Shown here: piece by piece, positions 35,074 to 42,891 of the stretch
Numbering within the stretch: position 1 is the stretch's first letter
Layout of the letters: each line of letters starts with the position of its first letter
Assembly (NCBI GenBank): GCA_018817005.1
Contig: JAHIUF010000049.1
Span: 1 to 45,333, forward strand
Reading direction: 5' to 3'
DNA from: Nanobdellota archaeon
Lineage (GTDB): Archaea; Nanobdellota; Nanobdellia; Woesearchaeales; GCA-2686295
Length of the DNA stretch: 45,333 nucleotides
The notes under the pieces: model-generated
What the model was told of the DNA's origin: nothing
Database searches by the model: none
The model's input: the letters and a program-made list of their open reading frames with translations, nothing else
Made by a program: the position numbers and the translations under genes

Positions 35074-35174
35074 TTTTTCTTTTGAAATATAAAACAAAAA
35101 AAGAATATACTTAATATATTTTATATCAAAAAAGAATATATTATTGGTTTGGTTTCAAACATTAGGTGATACAA

Positions 35175-35495
35175 ATGACCAACAAAAAACTTGAAGAAAG
35201 AGTTGTAATTGGAATATTCTGGGAAGAATCAGAAAGAGACTGGGGAACAAGTCCTGACGGAATGTCATTACACAAAACAATGTACGACTATGAACAGTAT
35301 GTAAATGATTATTGGGCAAGACAACCTGAACGAGTTCCTGATTGTTACTCAAGACCGGTCATTGCAGGAAATATATTCAAAGCAAACGTAACAAAAGAAT
35401 TATATAAAGCAATAGAAAAAAGTGAAAATAGTATTAGATTATATAATGGAACAACAAACAAACTATTAGATAAAAAGGAGATTATGATAAAATGA
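35175..35495 (+). CDS. Hypothetical protein coupled to HAD hydrolase
   Basis: The start is the ATG at 35175, with the ribosome site AGGTGA five bases upstream; the GTG inside that site (35166) would be a false start. The 106-residue product contains FWEESERDWGTSPDGMSLHK and a Tyr/Trp-rich segment (YDYEQYVNDYWARQPERVPD). I recognise no family. It overlaps the HAD gene by four bases (ATGA). Confidence 0.75.
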   Translation: MTNKKLEERVVIGIFWEESERDWGTSPDGMSLHKTMYDYEQYVNDYWARQPERVPDCYSRPVIAGNIFKANVTKELYKAIEKSENSIRLYNGTTNKLLDKKEIMIK

Positions 35496-36139
35496 TAAAA
35501 GCAGTTATTTTTGATTTGTGGAACACTTTAATTGATCCAACGCACAGCAATCATGCATTAAAAGAAATAGAGAAAACCTACAATATACCAAAAAAAATCT
35601 ACCAAACAACTGTTAAGAAAGGATTAATGACCACACCTCTTCACACCACAGATGACGTAAATAACTATTTAAAAAAAGAGTTTGGGTTTAATCATGTAAC
35701 ACGAGAACAACTTAATAACCTTGATAAAATCATTGAAAAAGACAAGATACAAGTAGAACTATTTGAAGATGCAATTCCAACACTAGAATGCTTAAGCAAA
35801 GATGGTTACAAAATAGCACTTATTTCAAACGCAGCAACATTTCACAAACACCCATTCTACAAATTTAATCTAGAAAAATATTTTGACTATGTGTGTTTCT
35901 CATGTGATGTTGGGTTTTGGAAACCAGAAACAGAAATATATAAATTAACACTAAAAGAGCTAGGACTCAAACCATGTGAAACTATAATGGTTGGTGATAA
36001 CAGAGAAAAAGACGCATTAGTTCCTTCAACACTAGGAATGATGGGACTACATTTGGACAGAGATAAAAAATATCCCAGAACAATACAACGAATTGACTCA
36101 TTGTATGAACTAACAGAAATTGTGAAAGAAAAAAATTAG
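35492..36139 (+). CDS. HAD-superfamily hydrolase (HAD-IA)
   Basis: Motif I is FDLWNTLID (residues 6-14), motif II is ALISNAA, motif III Lys is in GFWKPETEIY, and motif IV is MVGDNREKDAL. The helical cap of about 70 residues has the HAD-IA layout. Members dephosphorylate small molecules. It is translationally coupled to the unknown gene upstream. The 3' end overlaps the convergent guaB gene by four bases. Confidence 0.9.
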   Translation: MIKAVIFDLWNTLIDPTHSNHALKEIEKTYNIPKKIYQTTVKKGLMTTPLHTTDDVNNYLKKEFGFNHVTREQLNNLDKIIEKDKIQVELFEDAIPTLECLSKDGYKIALISNAATFHKHPFYKFNLEKYFDYVCFSCDVGFWKPETEIYKLTLKELGLKPCETIMVGDNREKDALVPSTLGMMGLHLDRDKKYPRTIQRIDSLYELTEIVKEKN

Positions 36140-37563
36140 ATTAAATCCACATCATGCGGTTTGCTTTCCCTAATGCCTGCAGAAGTTATTCTAATAAATT
36201 CTGCATTTTTTTGCATTTGAAGAATTGTTTTTGCACCGCAATAACTTACTCCTGAACGCAAGCCACCAATTAACTGATGAAGAACCTCTTTAGCATCACC
36301 CTTATAAGGAACCATCGCTTCAACACCCTCTGGAACTAAATCCAATAAATCATTTGAACTTTCTTTTTCACGAGCATTTCTACCTAAAGTTGCACCAAAA
36401 GAAGCCATTCCTCTACTAACCTTGTATTTTCGTCCGTTTCTTAAAATTGTTAAGCCAGGAGACTCAGTTGTTCCTGCTAAAACATTTCCACACATAACAC
36501 TTGAAGCACCAGCCGCTAATGCTTTTACAATATCACCAGAAGTTTTTATACCCCCATCAGCAATAATTGGTATACCATATTTTTTAGCTTCTTTAGCACA
36601 AGCAATAATCGCCGATAACTGAGGAACACCTGCACCTGCAACAATTCTTGTAATACATATTGAACCAGGACCAACACCGACTTTTATCGCATCAGCCCCT
36701 GCCTTAATAAGATCTTTCGTTCCTTTAGCAGTTGCAACATTTCCGGCAATTACTTCAACACCAGTAAATTTTTTTTTTAAAGCTTTAATCGCATTAATCG
36801 CTAAATTTGAATGCCCGTGAGCAATATCTACGACCAAGACATCAGCTCCTGCTTCTAAAAGTGCTTCTGCTCTTTCTAAAAAACCATGTTTTACACCTAT
36901 TGCTGCACCAACCATTAATCTTCCTTTATTATCTTTCAAAGCTAATGGGTGATCTTGGACTTTAACAATATCTTTGCTTGTTATCAAACCTTTTATAATG
37001 CCATTGTCATCTACAATTGGTAATTTTTCAATTCTATGTTTGAATAATAATTTTTTAGCATCTGAAATACTTAATTCATTTTTTACGCTAATCACATTCG
37101 TTGTCATCACTTCTGAAATTAAACAATCATTATTTACAAACAAAATATCTCTTTGCGACAATACACCTATAAGTTTTTTATTCTGGTCAACTATTAATAA
37201 TCCACTAACGCCTGATTCTTTCATGAAATTTTTCGCTTCAAGCACAGTTTTATCAGGGCTAAAAGTATAGGGATTTTCTACAATTATACTTTCTGACCGC
37301 TTAACTTTTAAAACTTCAGATACTTGATCTTCAACTGATAAAAATCTGTGTATTATACCAATACCCCCTTCAACAGCCATTCTTTTAGCCATTTTAGATT
37401 CAGTAACAGTATCCATGTTAGCAGATATGATAGGAATATTCATCTTTATGTTTCTAGAAAGACTGGTTGTTACATCAACTTCCTTTCTTGACTTAACAGA
37501 AGAATATTTAGGAACTAAAAGCACATCATCGAATGTAAGTCCTGTTTTAATTGATTCTTTCAA
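36136..37563 (-). CDS. guaB: Inosine-5'-monophosphate dehydrogenase
   Basis: It oxidises IMP to XMP with NAD, the committed step to GMP. The TIM barrel is complete, from [17 protein letters not shown] to the catalytic loop [18 protein letters not shown], whose Cys forms the covalent adduct. It also has the phosphate loop [16 protein letters not shown] and the flap with SRGMASFGA. Two CBS domains are inserted (about residues 95-205), as in regulated family members. The 475-residue length is normal. The start is TTG, with a G-rich tract (TTGGGGGAAATATA) upstream. Confidence 0.96.
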   Translation of the reverse strand: MKESIKTGLTFDDVLLVPKYSSVKSRKEVDVTTSLSRNIKMNIPIISANMDTVTESKMAKRMAVEGGIGIIHRFLSVEDQVSEVLKVKRSESIIVENPYTFSPDKTVLEAKNFMKESGVSGLLIVDQNKKLIGVLSQRDILFVNNDCLISEVMTTNVISVKNELSISDAKKLLFKHRIEKLPIVDDNGIIKGLITSKDIVKVQDHPLALKDNKGRLMVGAAIGVKHGFLERAEALLEAGADVLVVDIAHGHSNLAINAIKALKKKFTGVEVIAGNVATAKGTKDLIKAGADAIKVGVGPGSICITRIVAGAGVPQLSAIIACAKEAKKYGIPIIADGGIKTSGDIVKALAAGASSVMCGNVLAGTTESPGLTILRNGRKYKVSRGMASFGATLGRNAREKESSNDLLDLVPEGVEAMVPYKGDAKEVLHQLIGGLRSGVSYCGAKTILQMQKNAEFIRITSAGIRESKPHDVDLI

Positions 37564-37612
37564 TATATTTCCCCCAATATTTTAAAGAATTATTGATTCT
37601 TAATAAAGATTA

Positions 37613-38425
37613 TCATTTCAAAAAAAATTGAACATTAGAAAAGTTCATTTTAACAAAATCTTTGAAATCAATTTTTTTTTCTACTAATTTTTTTAAAGCA
37701 AAAGACACGTGAGTGCTTCCTTTAGGAATATTGAAACCAACATTTTTACTCAACTCAATAAATTGTTTTATGGCTTCTTCTCTTGCAATAATTGATGCCG
37801 CAGCAACCGCCACATATTTTGACTCTGCTTTTGTTTCAATTATATCCCCGACGTTACAACCAGGATACTTATCAACAACATGCATTGAAGATTTGGTTTT
37901 TAGTTTTTGATTTACCTGATGATGAAGACTATTCAATAAAACAGTTACATTACAAGACTTTATCTTGTCATTATATTCTTTAGGGTTAAGAGTAAAAATT
38001 GAATAATTTTTTGGGAATTTATCTCTGATTTTCTTTGCCATGATTTTTATCTGTTTGTCAGAAAACTTTTTTGAATCATCAACACCGAAATCTTTCAAAA
38101 CAAGTTGTTCTGAAGGGTTTGCTCGAAAACCTGCAACAATTAATCCGCCAAAAGTATCGCCTTTTAGTGTTTCATCGCTACCAACAATAACTTTAAGTTT
38201 TGAATGAAAAAATAAAGAGCTTTGCTTCTCAACTTTTTTAGGAACTTCCAGACCTAATTCTTGTTTTATCTTCTGGACAACATCTTCTTTGCCCTGAACA
38301 GAAAACTTACCAGTAGAATAAAGAATAACATTACAAGGTCCTTTCAATCGTAAGACTTCATACTGAGAAGTTGTAGGAACTTCATAGAAACCTTTTGCTT
38401 TTAATTGCTCGATTTTCGATTTCAT
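37613..38425 (-). CDS. rnhC: Ribonuclease HIII
   Basis: It cleaves the RNA strand of RNA-DNA hybrids. An N-terminal TBP-like domain (DUF3378, residues 1-65, with GPCNVILYSTGKFSVQG) distinguishes HIII from HII. The RNase H core has VGSDETLKGDTFGG (Asp84, Glu85; the family has GSDESGKGD), DDSKKFSD, a conserved Asp near VVDKYPGC, and AAASIIAREEAI. The 270 residues are normal. Another RNase H of the HII type is encoded 2.5 kb away; archaea normally carry only HII. Confidence 0.92.
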   Translation of the reverse strand: MKSKIEQLKAKGFYEVPTTSQYEVLRLKGPCNVILYSTGKFSVQGKEDVVQKIKQELGLEVPKKVEKQSSLFFHSKLKVIVGSDETLKGDTFGGLIVAGFRANPSEQLVLKDFGVDDSKKFSDKQIKIMAKKIRDKFPKNYSIFTLNPKEYNDKIKSCNVTVLLNSLHHQVNQKLKTKSSMHVVDKYPGCNVGDIIETKAESKYVAVAAASIIAREEAIKQFIELSKNVGFNIPKGSTHVSFALKKLVEKKIDFKDFVKMNFSNVQFFLK

Positions 38426-38455
38426 TTTATTACTTATTCTTTGTTTATAAACAAC

Positions 38456-39142
38456 TCACTTTTTAAATATTCCCTTAACATACTTTCTCAAAATCATATT
38501 TTCCTTTTTTATTCCTAAACTTTCAGCAAATTTAGAATATTCCTCTTCAGTTCTTTTTTTTACTTTTTCATGTTCAAAACCAGTTACAAAACTTACATAG
38601 GTATAGATTTTCGAATTGGCACATTCTTTCACAAAACTTATTAAGTTTTCAAAAGCGTTTTCAAATCTTGGTCTGCATAATATATCATATTCTTTTTTAG
38701 TGATTGCATTAAGTGATATTCTTATCTCATCAAGTCCTGCATCCACTAATTTCTTCACAGGATCTTTATACATACATTTTACCAGACCATTAGTGTCAAC
38801 TCTTGTTTTTATATCGTATTTTTCTTTTATTTTTTTTATAATCTTAATAACTTTTGGCAAATACATCAGTGGCTCTCCAAGTCCTATAAAAGCAATTTCT
38901 GTATCTTTTTTTTGTATTTTTTTATCTATTAATGCAATTACAGTTTCAACGCTTGGAGATTTTGATAAAAATAAATTCGCTCCTGCTTTCTGTTCATATA
39001 TATTTTCTTTTCCATATGTTTCGGGTTTACTACAAAATAAACAATTATTTACGCAACTATATCTTGCGATTAAATTTACATATAATATATTTCCTGAATA
39101 TACAGGCGTTTCAAATCTGTATGTTATTTCTCCTTGTTTCAT
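38456..39142 (-). CDS. Radical SAM protein, TatD-associated type
   Basis: The CX3CX2C cluster CVNNCLFC (Cys30, 34, 37) binds the [4Fe-4S] that cleaves SAM. FIGLGEPLMYL, TRVDTNGL and EIRISLNAITKKEYD are the GEP and beta-strand motifs. The whole 228-residue protein follows the layout of TatD-linked radical SAM proteins, with AGANLFLSKSPSVETVIALI after the cluster, and it has no SPASM domain. Its reaction is unknown. The ATG overlaps the stop of the SerRS-like gene (four bases), so the two are co-translated. No tatD gene is in the window. Confidence 0.9.
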   Translation of the reverse strand: MKQGEITYRFETPVYSGNILYVNLIARYSCVNNCLFCSKPETYGKENIYEQKAGANLFLSKSPSVETVIALIDKKIQKKDTEIAFIGLGEPLMYLPKVIKIIKKIKEKYDIKTRVDTNGLVKCMYKDPVKKLVDAGLDEIRISLNAITKKEYDILCRPRFENAFENLISFVKECANSKIYTYVSFVTGFEHEKVKKRTEEEYSKFAESLGIKKENMILRKYVKGIFKK

Positions 39143-40083
39143 TTCATTACCTCTTTAATTTTTTCAGGCATATGTTTGAGTTTGGTTCCATAATTTGTAA
39201 TCAAAGCATACATCAACCTGTTTAAACCTATTCCTGTACAGCCACTCCATAATTCTTCATCATTCTCTCCTTTAATATTAAATCTTGAAGTCATTGTATT
39301 GGCTAAAATTGAACTTCCAACTACTTCTAAATATTCTTCTCCATCTTTATTTTTATAACCAGGGCAAAATATTTCTAAGTCTTTAATTGGTATTTCTCTA
39401 ATTGATTCTGGGAATTTTAATTCTCCGTCTTTTAATTGATAACACCCATTACCAACTACAATCCTATATTTTAATCCTAAATCATCACATAACTTTTCGA
39501 TTTGCTTTAAACAAAGTTCCCTGATTTCAATAACTTGTTTTTCTGTTCCTAAATATACAAATTCTGATCTGTGAAATTCTCTTTGTTTAACACTTGGAAA
39601 AATTTTGTCTAAATCTTCATTCCTAAATGTTGGACCTGATGCATCAAACCATTTCAATGGTTTTTCTGACACGTCAATCTTTTTATTTTCAAAAAATTGG
39701 TAGAATACAGTACACTGTAAAGGATCTAAAATATATTCTTCTTTTACTCCATTTGTTTTGAAGAATGGTTTTACAGATAATAAATAATCATCCCATCTTC
39801 CTAAAATATCTGCTTTTCTAAAACTATCTACGGGAGCCATTTTTGGCAAAATCACTTCTTCGAACCCCAATTCTTTTTGAAGATATTTTTTTAATAAACT
39901 CTTAATTGCGATTAATATCTTTGTCCCTTTTGGCAGTATTAAATATTGTCCTGAGTTGTTAATAAATTCAGCAAGGATTTCTGACTCGAATAATTCTTTA
40001 ACAGTTTCAATTTTTTTATTAGTTTTTATTTTAGAACCTTGCTTGATTAATTCTCCTTCCTTTGTTGGAATTTTTTTATTCAT
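39139..40083 (-). CDS. Stand-alone catalytic core related to methanogenic-type seryl-tRNA synthetase
   Basis: Class II motifs are visible: motif 2 GPTFRNED with EFHRSEFVYLGT, and motif 3 WSGCTGIGLNRL (Arg289). The best family match is the rare methanogenic SerRS, which has the same GPT-R-E, EFHR-E-WLGT and ELWSGCSGVGLER sequence. The zinc ligands of that enzyme appear conserved (Cys124, Glu174, Cys282). The product is 314 residues; the roughly 170-residue N-terminal tRNA-binding domain of SerRS is absent. Motif 3 has Asn before the Arg instead of Glu. I infer an amino acid-activating enzyme that charges something other than tRNA-Ser, or a paralogue of SerRS. It is the first gene of the pair with the radical SAM protein. 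Confidence 0.8.
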   Translation of the reverse strand: MNKKIPTKEGELIKQGSKIKTNKKIETVKELFESEILAEFINNSGQYLILPKGTKILIAIKSLLKKYLQKELGFEEVILPKMAPVDSFRKADILGRWDDYLLSVKPFFKTNGVKEEYILDPLQCTVFYQFFENKKIDVSEKPLKWFDASGPTFRNEDLDKIFPSVKQREFHRSEFVYLGTEKQVIEIRELCLKQIEKLCDDLGLKYRIVVGNGCYQLKDGELKFPESIREIPIKDLEIFCPGYKNKDGEEYLEVVGSSILANTMTSRFNIKGENDEELWSGCTGIGLNRLMYALITNYGTKLKHMPEKIKEVMK

Positions 40084-40143
40084 GTTCTTTTAACCTCTTT
40101 TCGTTACTACTTATTTGTAATTACAACTATATTAATGTTTATC

Positions 40144-40157
40144 CTCCTAACTAGGAG
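40144..40157. promoter_or_regulatory. Palindromic operator candidate between TrmB gene and SerRS-like gene
   Basis: CTCCTA-AC-TAGGAG is a perfect 6-bp inverted repeat, 13 bp upstream of the TATA box of the regulator gene and inside the divergent intergenic region of 117 bp. This is a plausible binding site for the TrmB-like regulator. Confidence 0.55.
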
Positions 40158-40170
40158 CATAATAAAAACA

Positions 40171-40178
40171 TTTAAATA
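40171..40178 (+). promoter_or_regulatory. TATA box of TrmB-like regulator gene
   Basis: TTTAAATA is centred about 26 nt before the ATG at 40201, giving a leaderless transcript. The palindrome lies just upstream. Confidence 0.65.
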
Positions 40179-40200
40179 TAAAGAATAAGAACAAAGAAAC

Positions 40201-40932
40201 ATGGATACTTCAATTTTAGAAGAATTAGGACTCACCCAATCAGAAACAAAAATATATCTCGCACTATTAGAATTAGGAAATAGCTCTGCTGGCAAGATAT
40301 TAGAAAAATCAAAACAACAAAATTCAGTTGTTCACAGATCATTAAATAGCTTGATAGAGAAAGGACTTATAAGCTACATTTTACAAGGCAAAAAAAGAAT
40401 TTACAAAGCCACGAATCCTGAAAATTTTTACGATTTAATAGAAGAAAAAAAGAAAAAATTTGACACAATCCTTCCTAAATTAAAACAATTACAAACATTT
40501 CACGAGATTAGTTCTTTTGGAGAAATTTTCAAAGGCAAAAAAGGAATAAATCAATTATACTTAACACTTTTAAATTCTGAAGGAAAAGAATACAATACTT
40601 TTGGCGGAGGATCAGAAGTAACTTTTGATATAATGGGAGAAACTTGGTGGAAAAATATTCACGCAAAAAGAATTGATAAAAAAATTTCTTCAAGACAGAT
40701 TTTTGATGAAACCGTCAGAAAATTTGGAAATGAACTAAATAAATTACCCTTAACAGAAATTAAATTCTTACCGAAAGAATACTCTCAATTACAAGAAACA
40801 ATCATAATTGATGATATGATTGGAATCGCAATATTTACACAAAACCCCTATGGCATTTTAATCAAAGACAAAGTTGTTGCAGACAGCTACAGATTACAAT
40901 TCGAACTTCTTTGGCAACAAGCTAAAAATTAA
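40201..40932 (+). CDS. TrmB-family transcriptional regulator
   Basis: The N-terminal winged helix reads LEELGLTQSETKIYLALLELG, then SAGKILEKSKQQNSVVHRSL and LIEKGLISYILQGKKRIYKA (residues 5-85), which is the TrmB pattern. A coiled linker (about 88-103) and an effector/oligomerisation domain (FKGKKGINQLYLTLL to the end) follow. The 243 residues are shorter than sugar-binding TrmB and match the compact class. The gene is divergent from the SerRS-like/radical SAM pair across a palindrome, so it probably controls that pair and itself. Confidence 0.88.
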   Translation: MDTSILEELGLTQSETKIYLALLELGNSSAGKILEKSKQQNSVVHRSLNSLIEKGLISYILQGKKRIYKATNPENFYDLIEEKKKKFDTILPKLKQLQTFHEISSFGEIFKGKKGINQLYLTLLNSEGKEYNTFGGGSEVTFDIMGETWWKNIHAKRIDKKISSRQIFDETVRKFGNELNKLPLTEIKFLPKEYSQLQETIIIDDMIGIAIFTQNPYGILIKDKVVADSYRLQFELLWQQAKN

Positions 40933-40939
40933 AAGAAAA

Positions 40940-41608
40940 TCAAAACTCACCTAATGACTTTTGAGCTGCGTTGGATTCTCTCTTCTTGTAGGTATCCCAG
41001 CTCTTTCTTATATATTTTTCATATTTTGGATTACTCCAGTTGTTCTCAATAAAAACTTGAGTTTTGGGATCTGAAGAATATCCCGAACCAAAGTCAACAC
41101 CTATTTCTTTTTGAATTTTCTTTATCTCTTCATCTCTTGCAACTTTTGCTAATATGCTTGCCGCTCCAACGATTAAATGATTAAGATCTGCTTTGTGTTC
41201 TACAATTATTTTAACATCTTTATTAGTTAGTTTATTATTTAGTTTATTTTTTATATATTCCTTATAGCTTTCAAGATTTGTGCTCGGACAGTCTAAAATA
41301 ACTTTTTTGCAAGTGACTGCAGATATTAATTTTGCAGCAGTTCTTGCTTCCAGCCAATTTAAGTTATCAGAAGATGAAAGAACCGCTTTATCAACATCGC
41401 TTGGACTTATTTTTAAAACTACAGTTTGACAAATTTCTTTTAGAACAGAAATCATCTCTTCACGCTTTTTAGGAGATAAAAGTTTTGAATCTTTAACGCC
41501 AAGAGCTTTGAGTTTAAATTCATCCTCTTCTTTGATAACAGCAATTGCCATTACCAACGGACCAATAACAGGTCCTCGTCCAGCTTCGTCTATTCCCCCA
41601 ATAAGCAT
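40940..41608 (-). CDS. rnhB: Ribonuclease HII
   Basis: The N-terminal motif GGIDEAGRGPVIGP (Asp7, Glu8), GVKDSKLLSPKKRE, a conserved Asp in VILDCPS and the late motif EHKADLNHLIVGAASILAKVARDEEI identify RNase HII, which removes RNA primers and single ribonucleotides from DNA. The 222-residue length is the archaeal norm. The stop is seven bases from the convergent end of the TrmB gene. RNase HIII is encoded nearby on the same strand. Confidence 0.96.
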   Translation of the reverse strand: MLIGGIDEAGRGPVIGPLVMAIAVIKEEDEFKLKALGVKDSKLLSPKKREEMISVLKEICQTVVLKISPSDVDKAVLSSSDNLNWLEARTAAKLISAVTCKKVILDCPSTNLESYKEYIKNKLNNKLTNKDVKIIVEHKADLNHLIVGAASILAKVARDEEIKKIQKEIGVDFGSGYSSDPKTQVFIENNWSNPKYEKYIRKSWDTYKKRESNAAQKSLGEF

Positions 41609-41644
41609 AATTAAAAGAAAAGAAATCTTACTATTTAAAGCTTT

Positions 41645-42211
41645 TTACCACATACGAAGATTTTCTTCACAAAAATCTTTTTTCTTTTCGGCGTAGGAAT
41701 CGCCTTCACGATTGTAAAATACCATTAATTCAATTTTGTTTGTACTAGCACTTTTTTTTATGTCTGTGAGAATCTCTTCTTTTAAGTCAATATCTTGTGG
41801 TATTTGTTTTTCGGTAGTATTATAGAATTTAATACAATCTTCAATCCTTTCTCTAGTTAGAGTTTTATCATATTTTGTTCCAATATTTGCAAAATCATTT
41901 TTTAATTCTTCTGATGTTGGATATATTTTGTTTAATTCATCTTGAACTTTTTTATATGTTTTTTTTGCAGTTTCTGATATTTTAACGGCTGTTTGAGATA
42001 CTACAGCCCCATATCCGCCTTTTTCTTGAACTGATTTATGTATTTCTTTGGCTTTATTTGCAGCAGTCTCCCCAAAGTCTGCTGCTTTTCCAAAAACGCC
42101 TTCACGTGTTTCTATCTGGCGTTGTACTTCTCCCTTTGCCTCTTCTAATATTTTTTTGCTTTCTCCAGCAATTTGATCTAAATTTTTTTTGAATTCGTTC
42201 CAATTAACCAT
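41645..42211 (-). CDS. Hypothetical helical protein
   Basis: 188 residues. The first 110 are Lys/Glu-rich helices with Ala/Gly-spaced heptads (KIIEEA-like repeats, FGETAANKAKEIHKSVQEKG), similar to LEA/apolipoprotein-like amphipathic helices. The C-terminal part is globular and ends in FCEENLRMW. No family is recognised. It starts two bases after the preceding gene ends, so the two are an operon. Confidence 0.65.
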   Translation of the reverse strand: MVNWNEFKKNLDQIAGESKKILEEAKGEVQRQIETREGVFGKAADFGETAANKAKEIHKSVQEKGGYGAVVSQTAVKISETAKKTYKKVQDELNKIYPTSEELKNDFANIGTKYDKTLTRERIEDCIKFYNTTEKQIPQDIDLKEEILTDIKKSASTNKIELMVFYNREGDSYAEKKKDFCEENLRMW

Positions 42212-42213
42212 TT

Positions 42214-42801
42214 TTATTTGTTTCTCACATCACTTGCTCTTTCTTCATATGTTGGAAACATTTTTAGAGCTTCTTCTCCCATTACAACATTATGATTGTC
42301 CAGATATGCTCTCATTATGTTTTGTGCCCTATCTACTTTTCCCATATCAAAAAACTTTCCCAATCCATATCCAACTGCACCACCAACAAGCAACTCCGGG
42401 AGTAGTATTGGTGGAAAGAGGAATAAAATACCTGCTCCTGCAGCTGTAAATATTGCTGATTTAGCATGATTAGGTTTTTTTGCTTCTCCTATGTCATTTA
42501 GTTTAGCTTCATACGATTCTACAATTTTCTCCACAGATTCTATGTTATGTTCTCCCTGTAGAAAAGTTTCAGTAACAAATAATTCATGGTGATTACTTAC
42601 ATAAACAACGTTTTGTACAGTTGCTTGTCTTTTGCCATATATTTGCCATGTTTTTGTTTCAGAAGAATTAATGGTTGAAAGATGTTGATAATTGTTGTTT
42701 ATTATTCGAGAAATGATGTCTCCCAAATCAGTTGATTTAACTTTTATTTCTTTAAAATAAGTTTTTATTTTTTTGTTATCGTTGTTTTTCTTTTTTGACA
42801 T
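42214..42801 (-). CDS. Hypothetical protein with hydrophobic Gly-rich segment
   Basis: 195 residues. After a basic N-terminus and a beta-rich stretch (TKTWQIYGKRQATVQNVVYV) there is a hydrophobic segment rich in Ala, Gly and Pro (AIFTAAGAGILFLFPPILLP, then GGAVGYGLGKFF). It could be a membrane hairpin. It is the first gene of the pair with 41645-42211. Function unknown. Confidence 0.65.
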   Translation of the reverse strand: MSKKKNNDNKKIKTYFKEIKVKSTDLGDIISRIINNNYQHLSTINSSETKTWQIYGKRQATVQNVVYVSNHHELFVTETFLQGEHNIESVEKIVESYEAKLNDIGEAKKPNHAKSAIFTAAGAGILFLFPPILLPELLVGGAVGYGLGKFFDMGKVDRAQNIMRAYLDNHNVVMGEEALKMFPTYEERASDVRNK

Positions 42802-42891
42802 AAAAAAACCCTTTTACTTTTTAGAAGTGGTAACTCGTTCTTTTATTTAAATGTTTCGATTCGATTTTTGAAATTTTCGAGAAATAAAAAA

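Noticed and set aside
35044-35097. N-terminal extension of the AbrB-PhoU regulator
   Set aside because: A TATA box lies inside it and the family N-terminus begins at the GTG at 35043.
38616-39158. 180-codon plus-strand ORF
   Set aside because: It is antisense to the radical SAM gene, whose motifs are complete on the minus strand.
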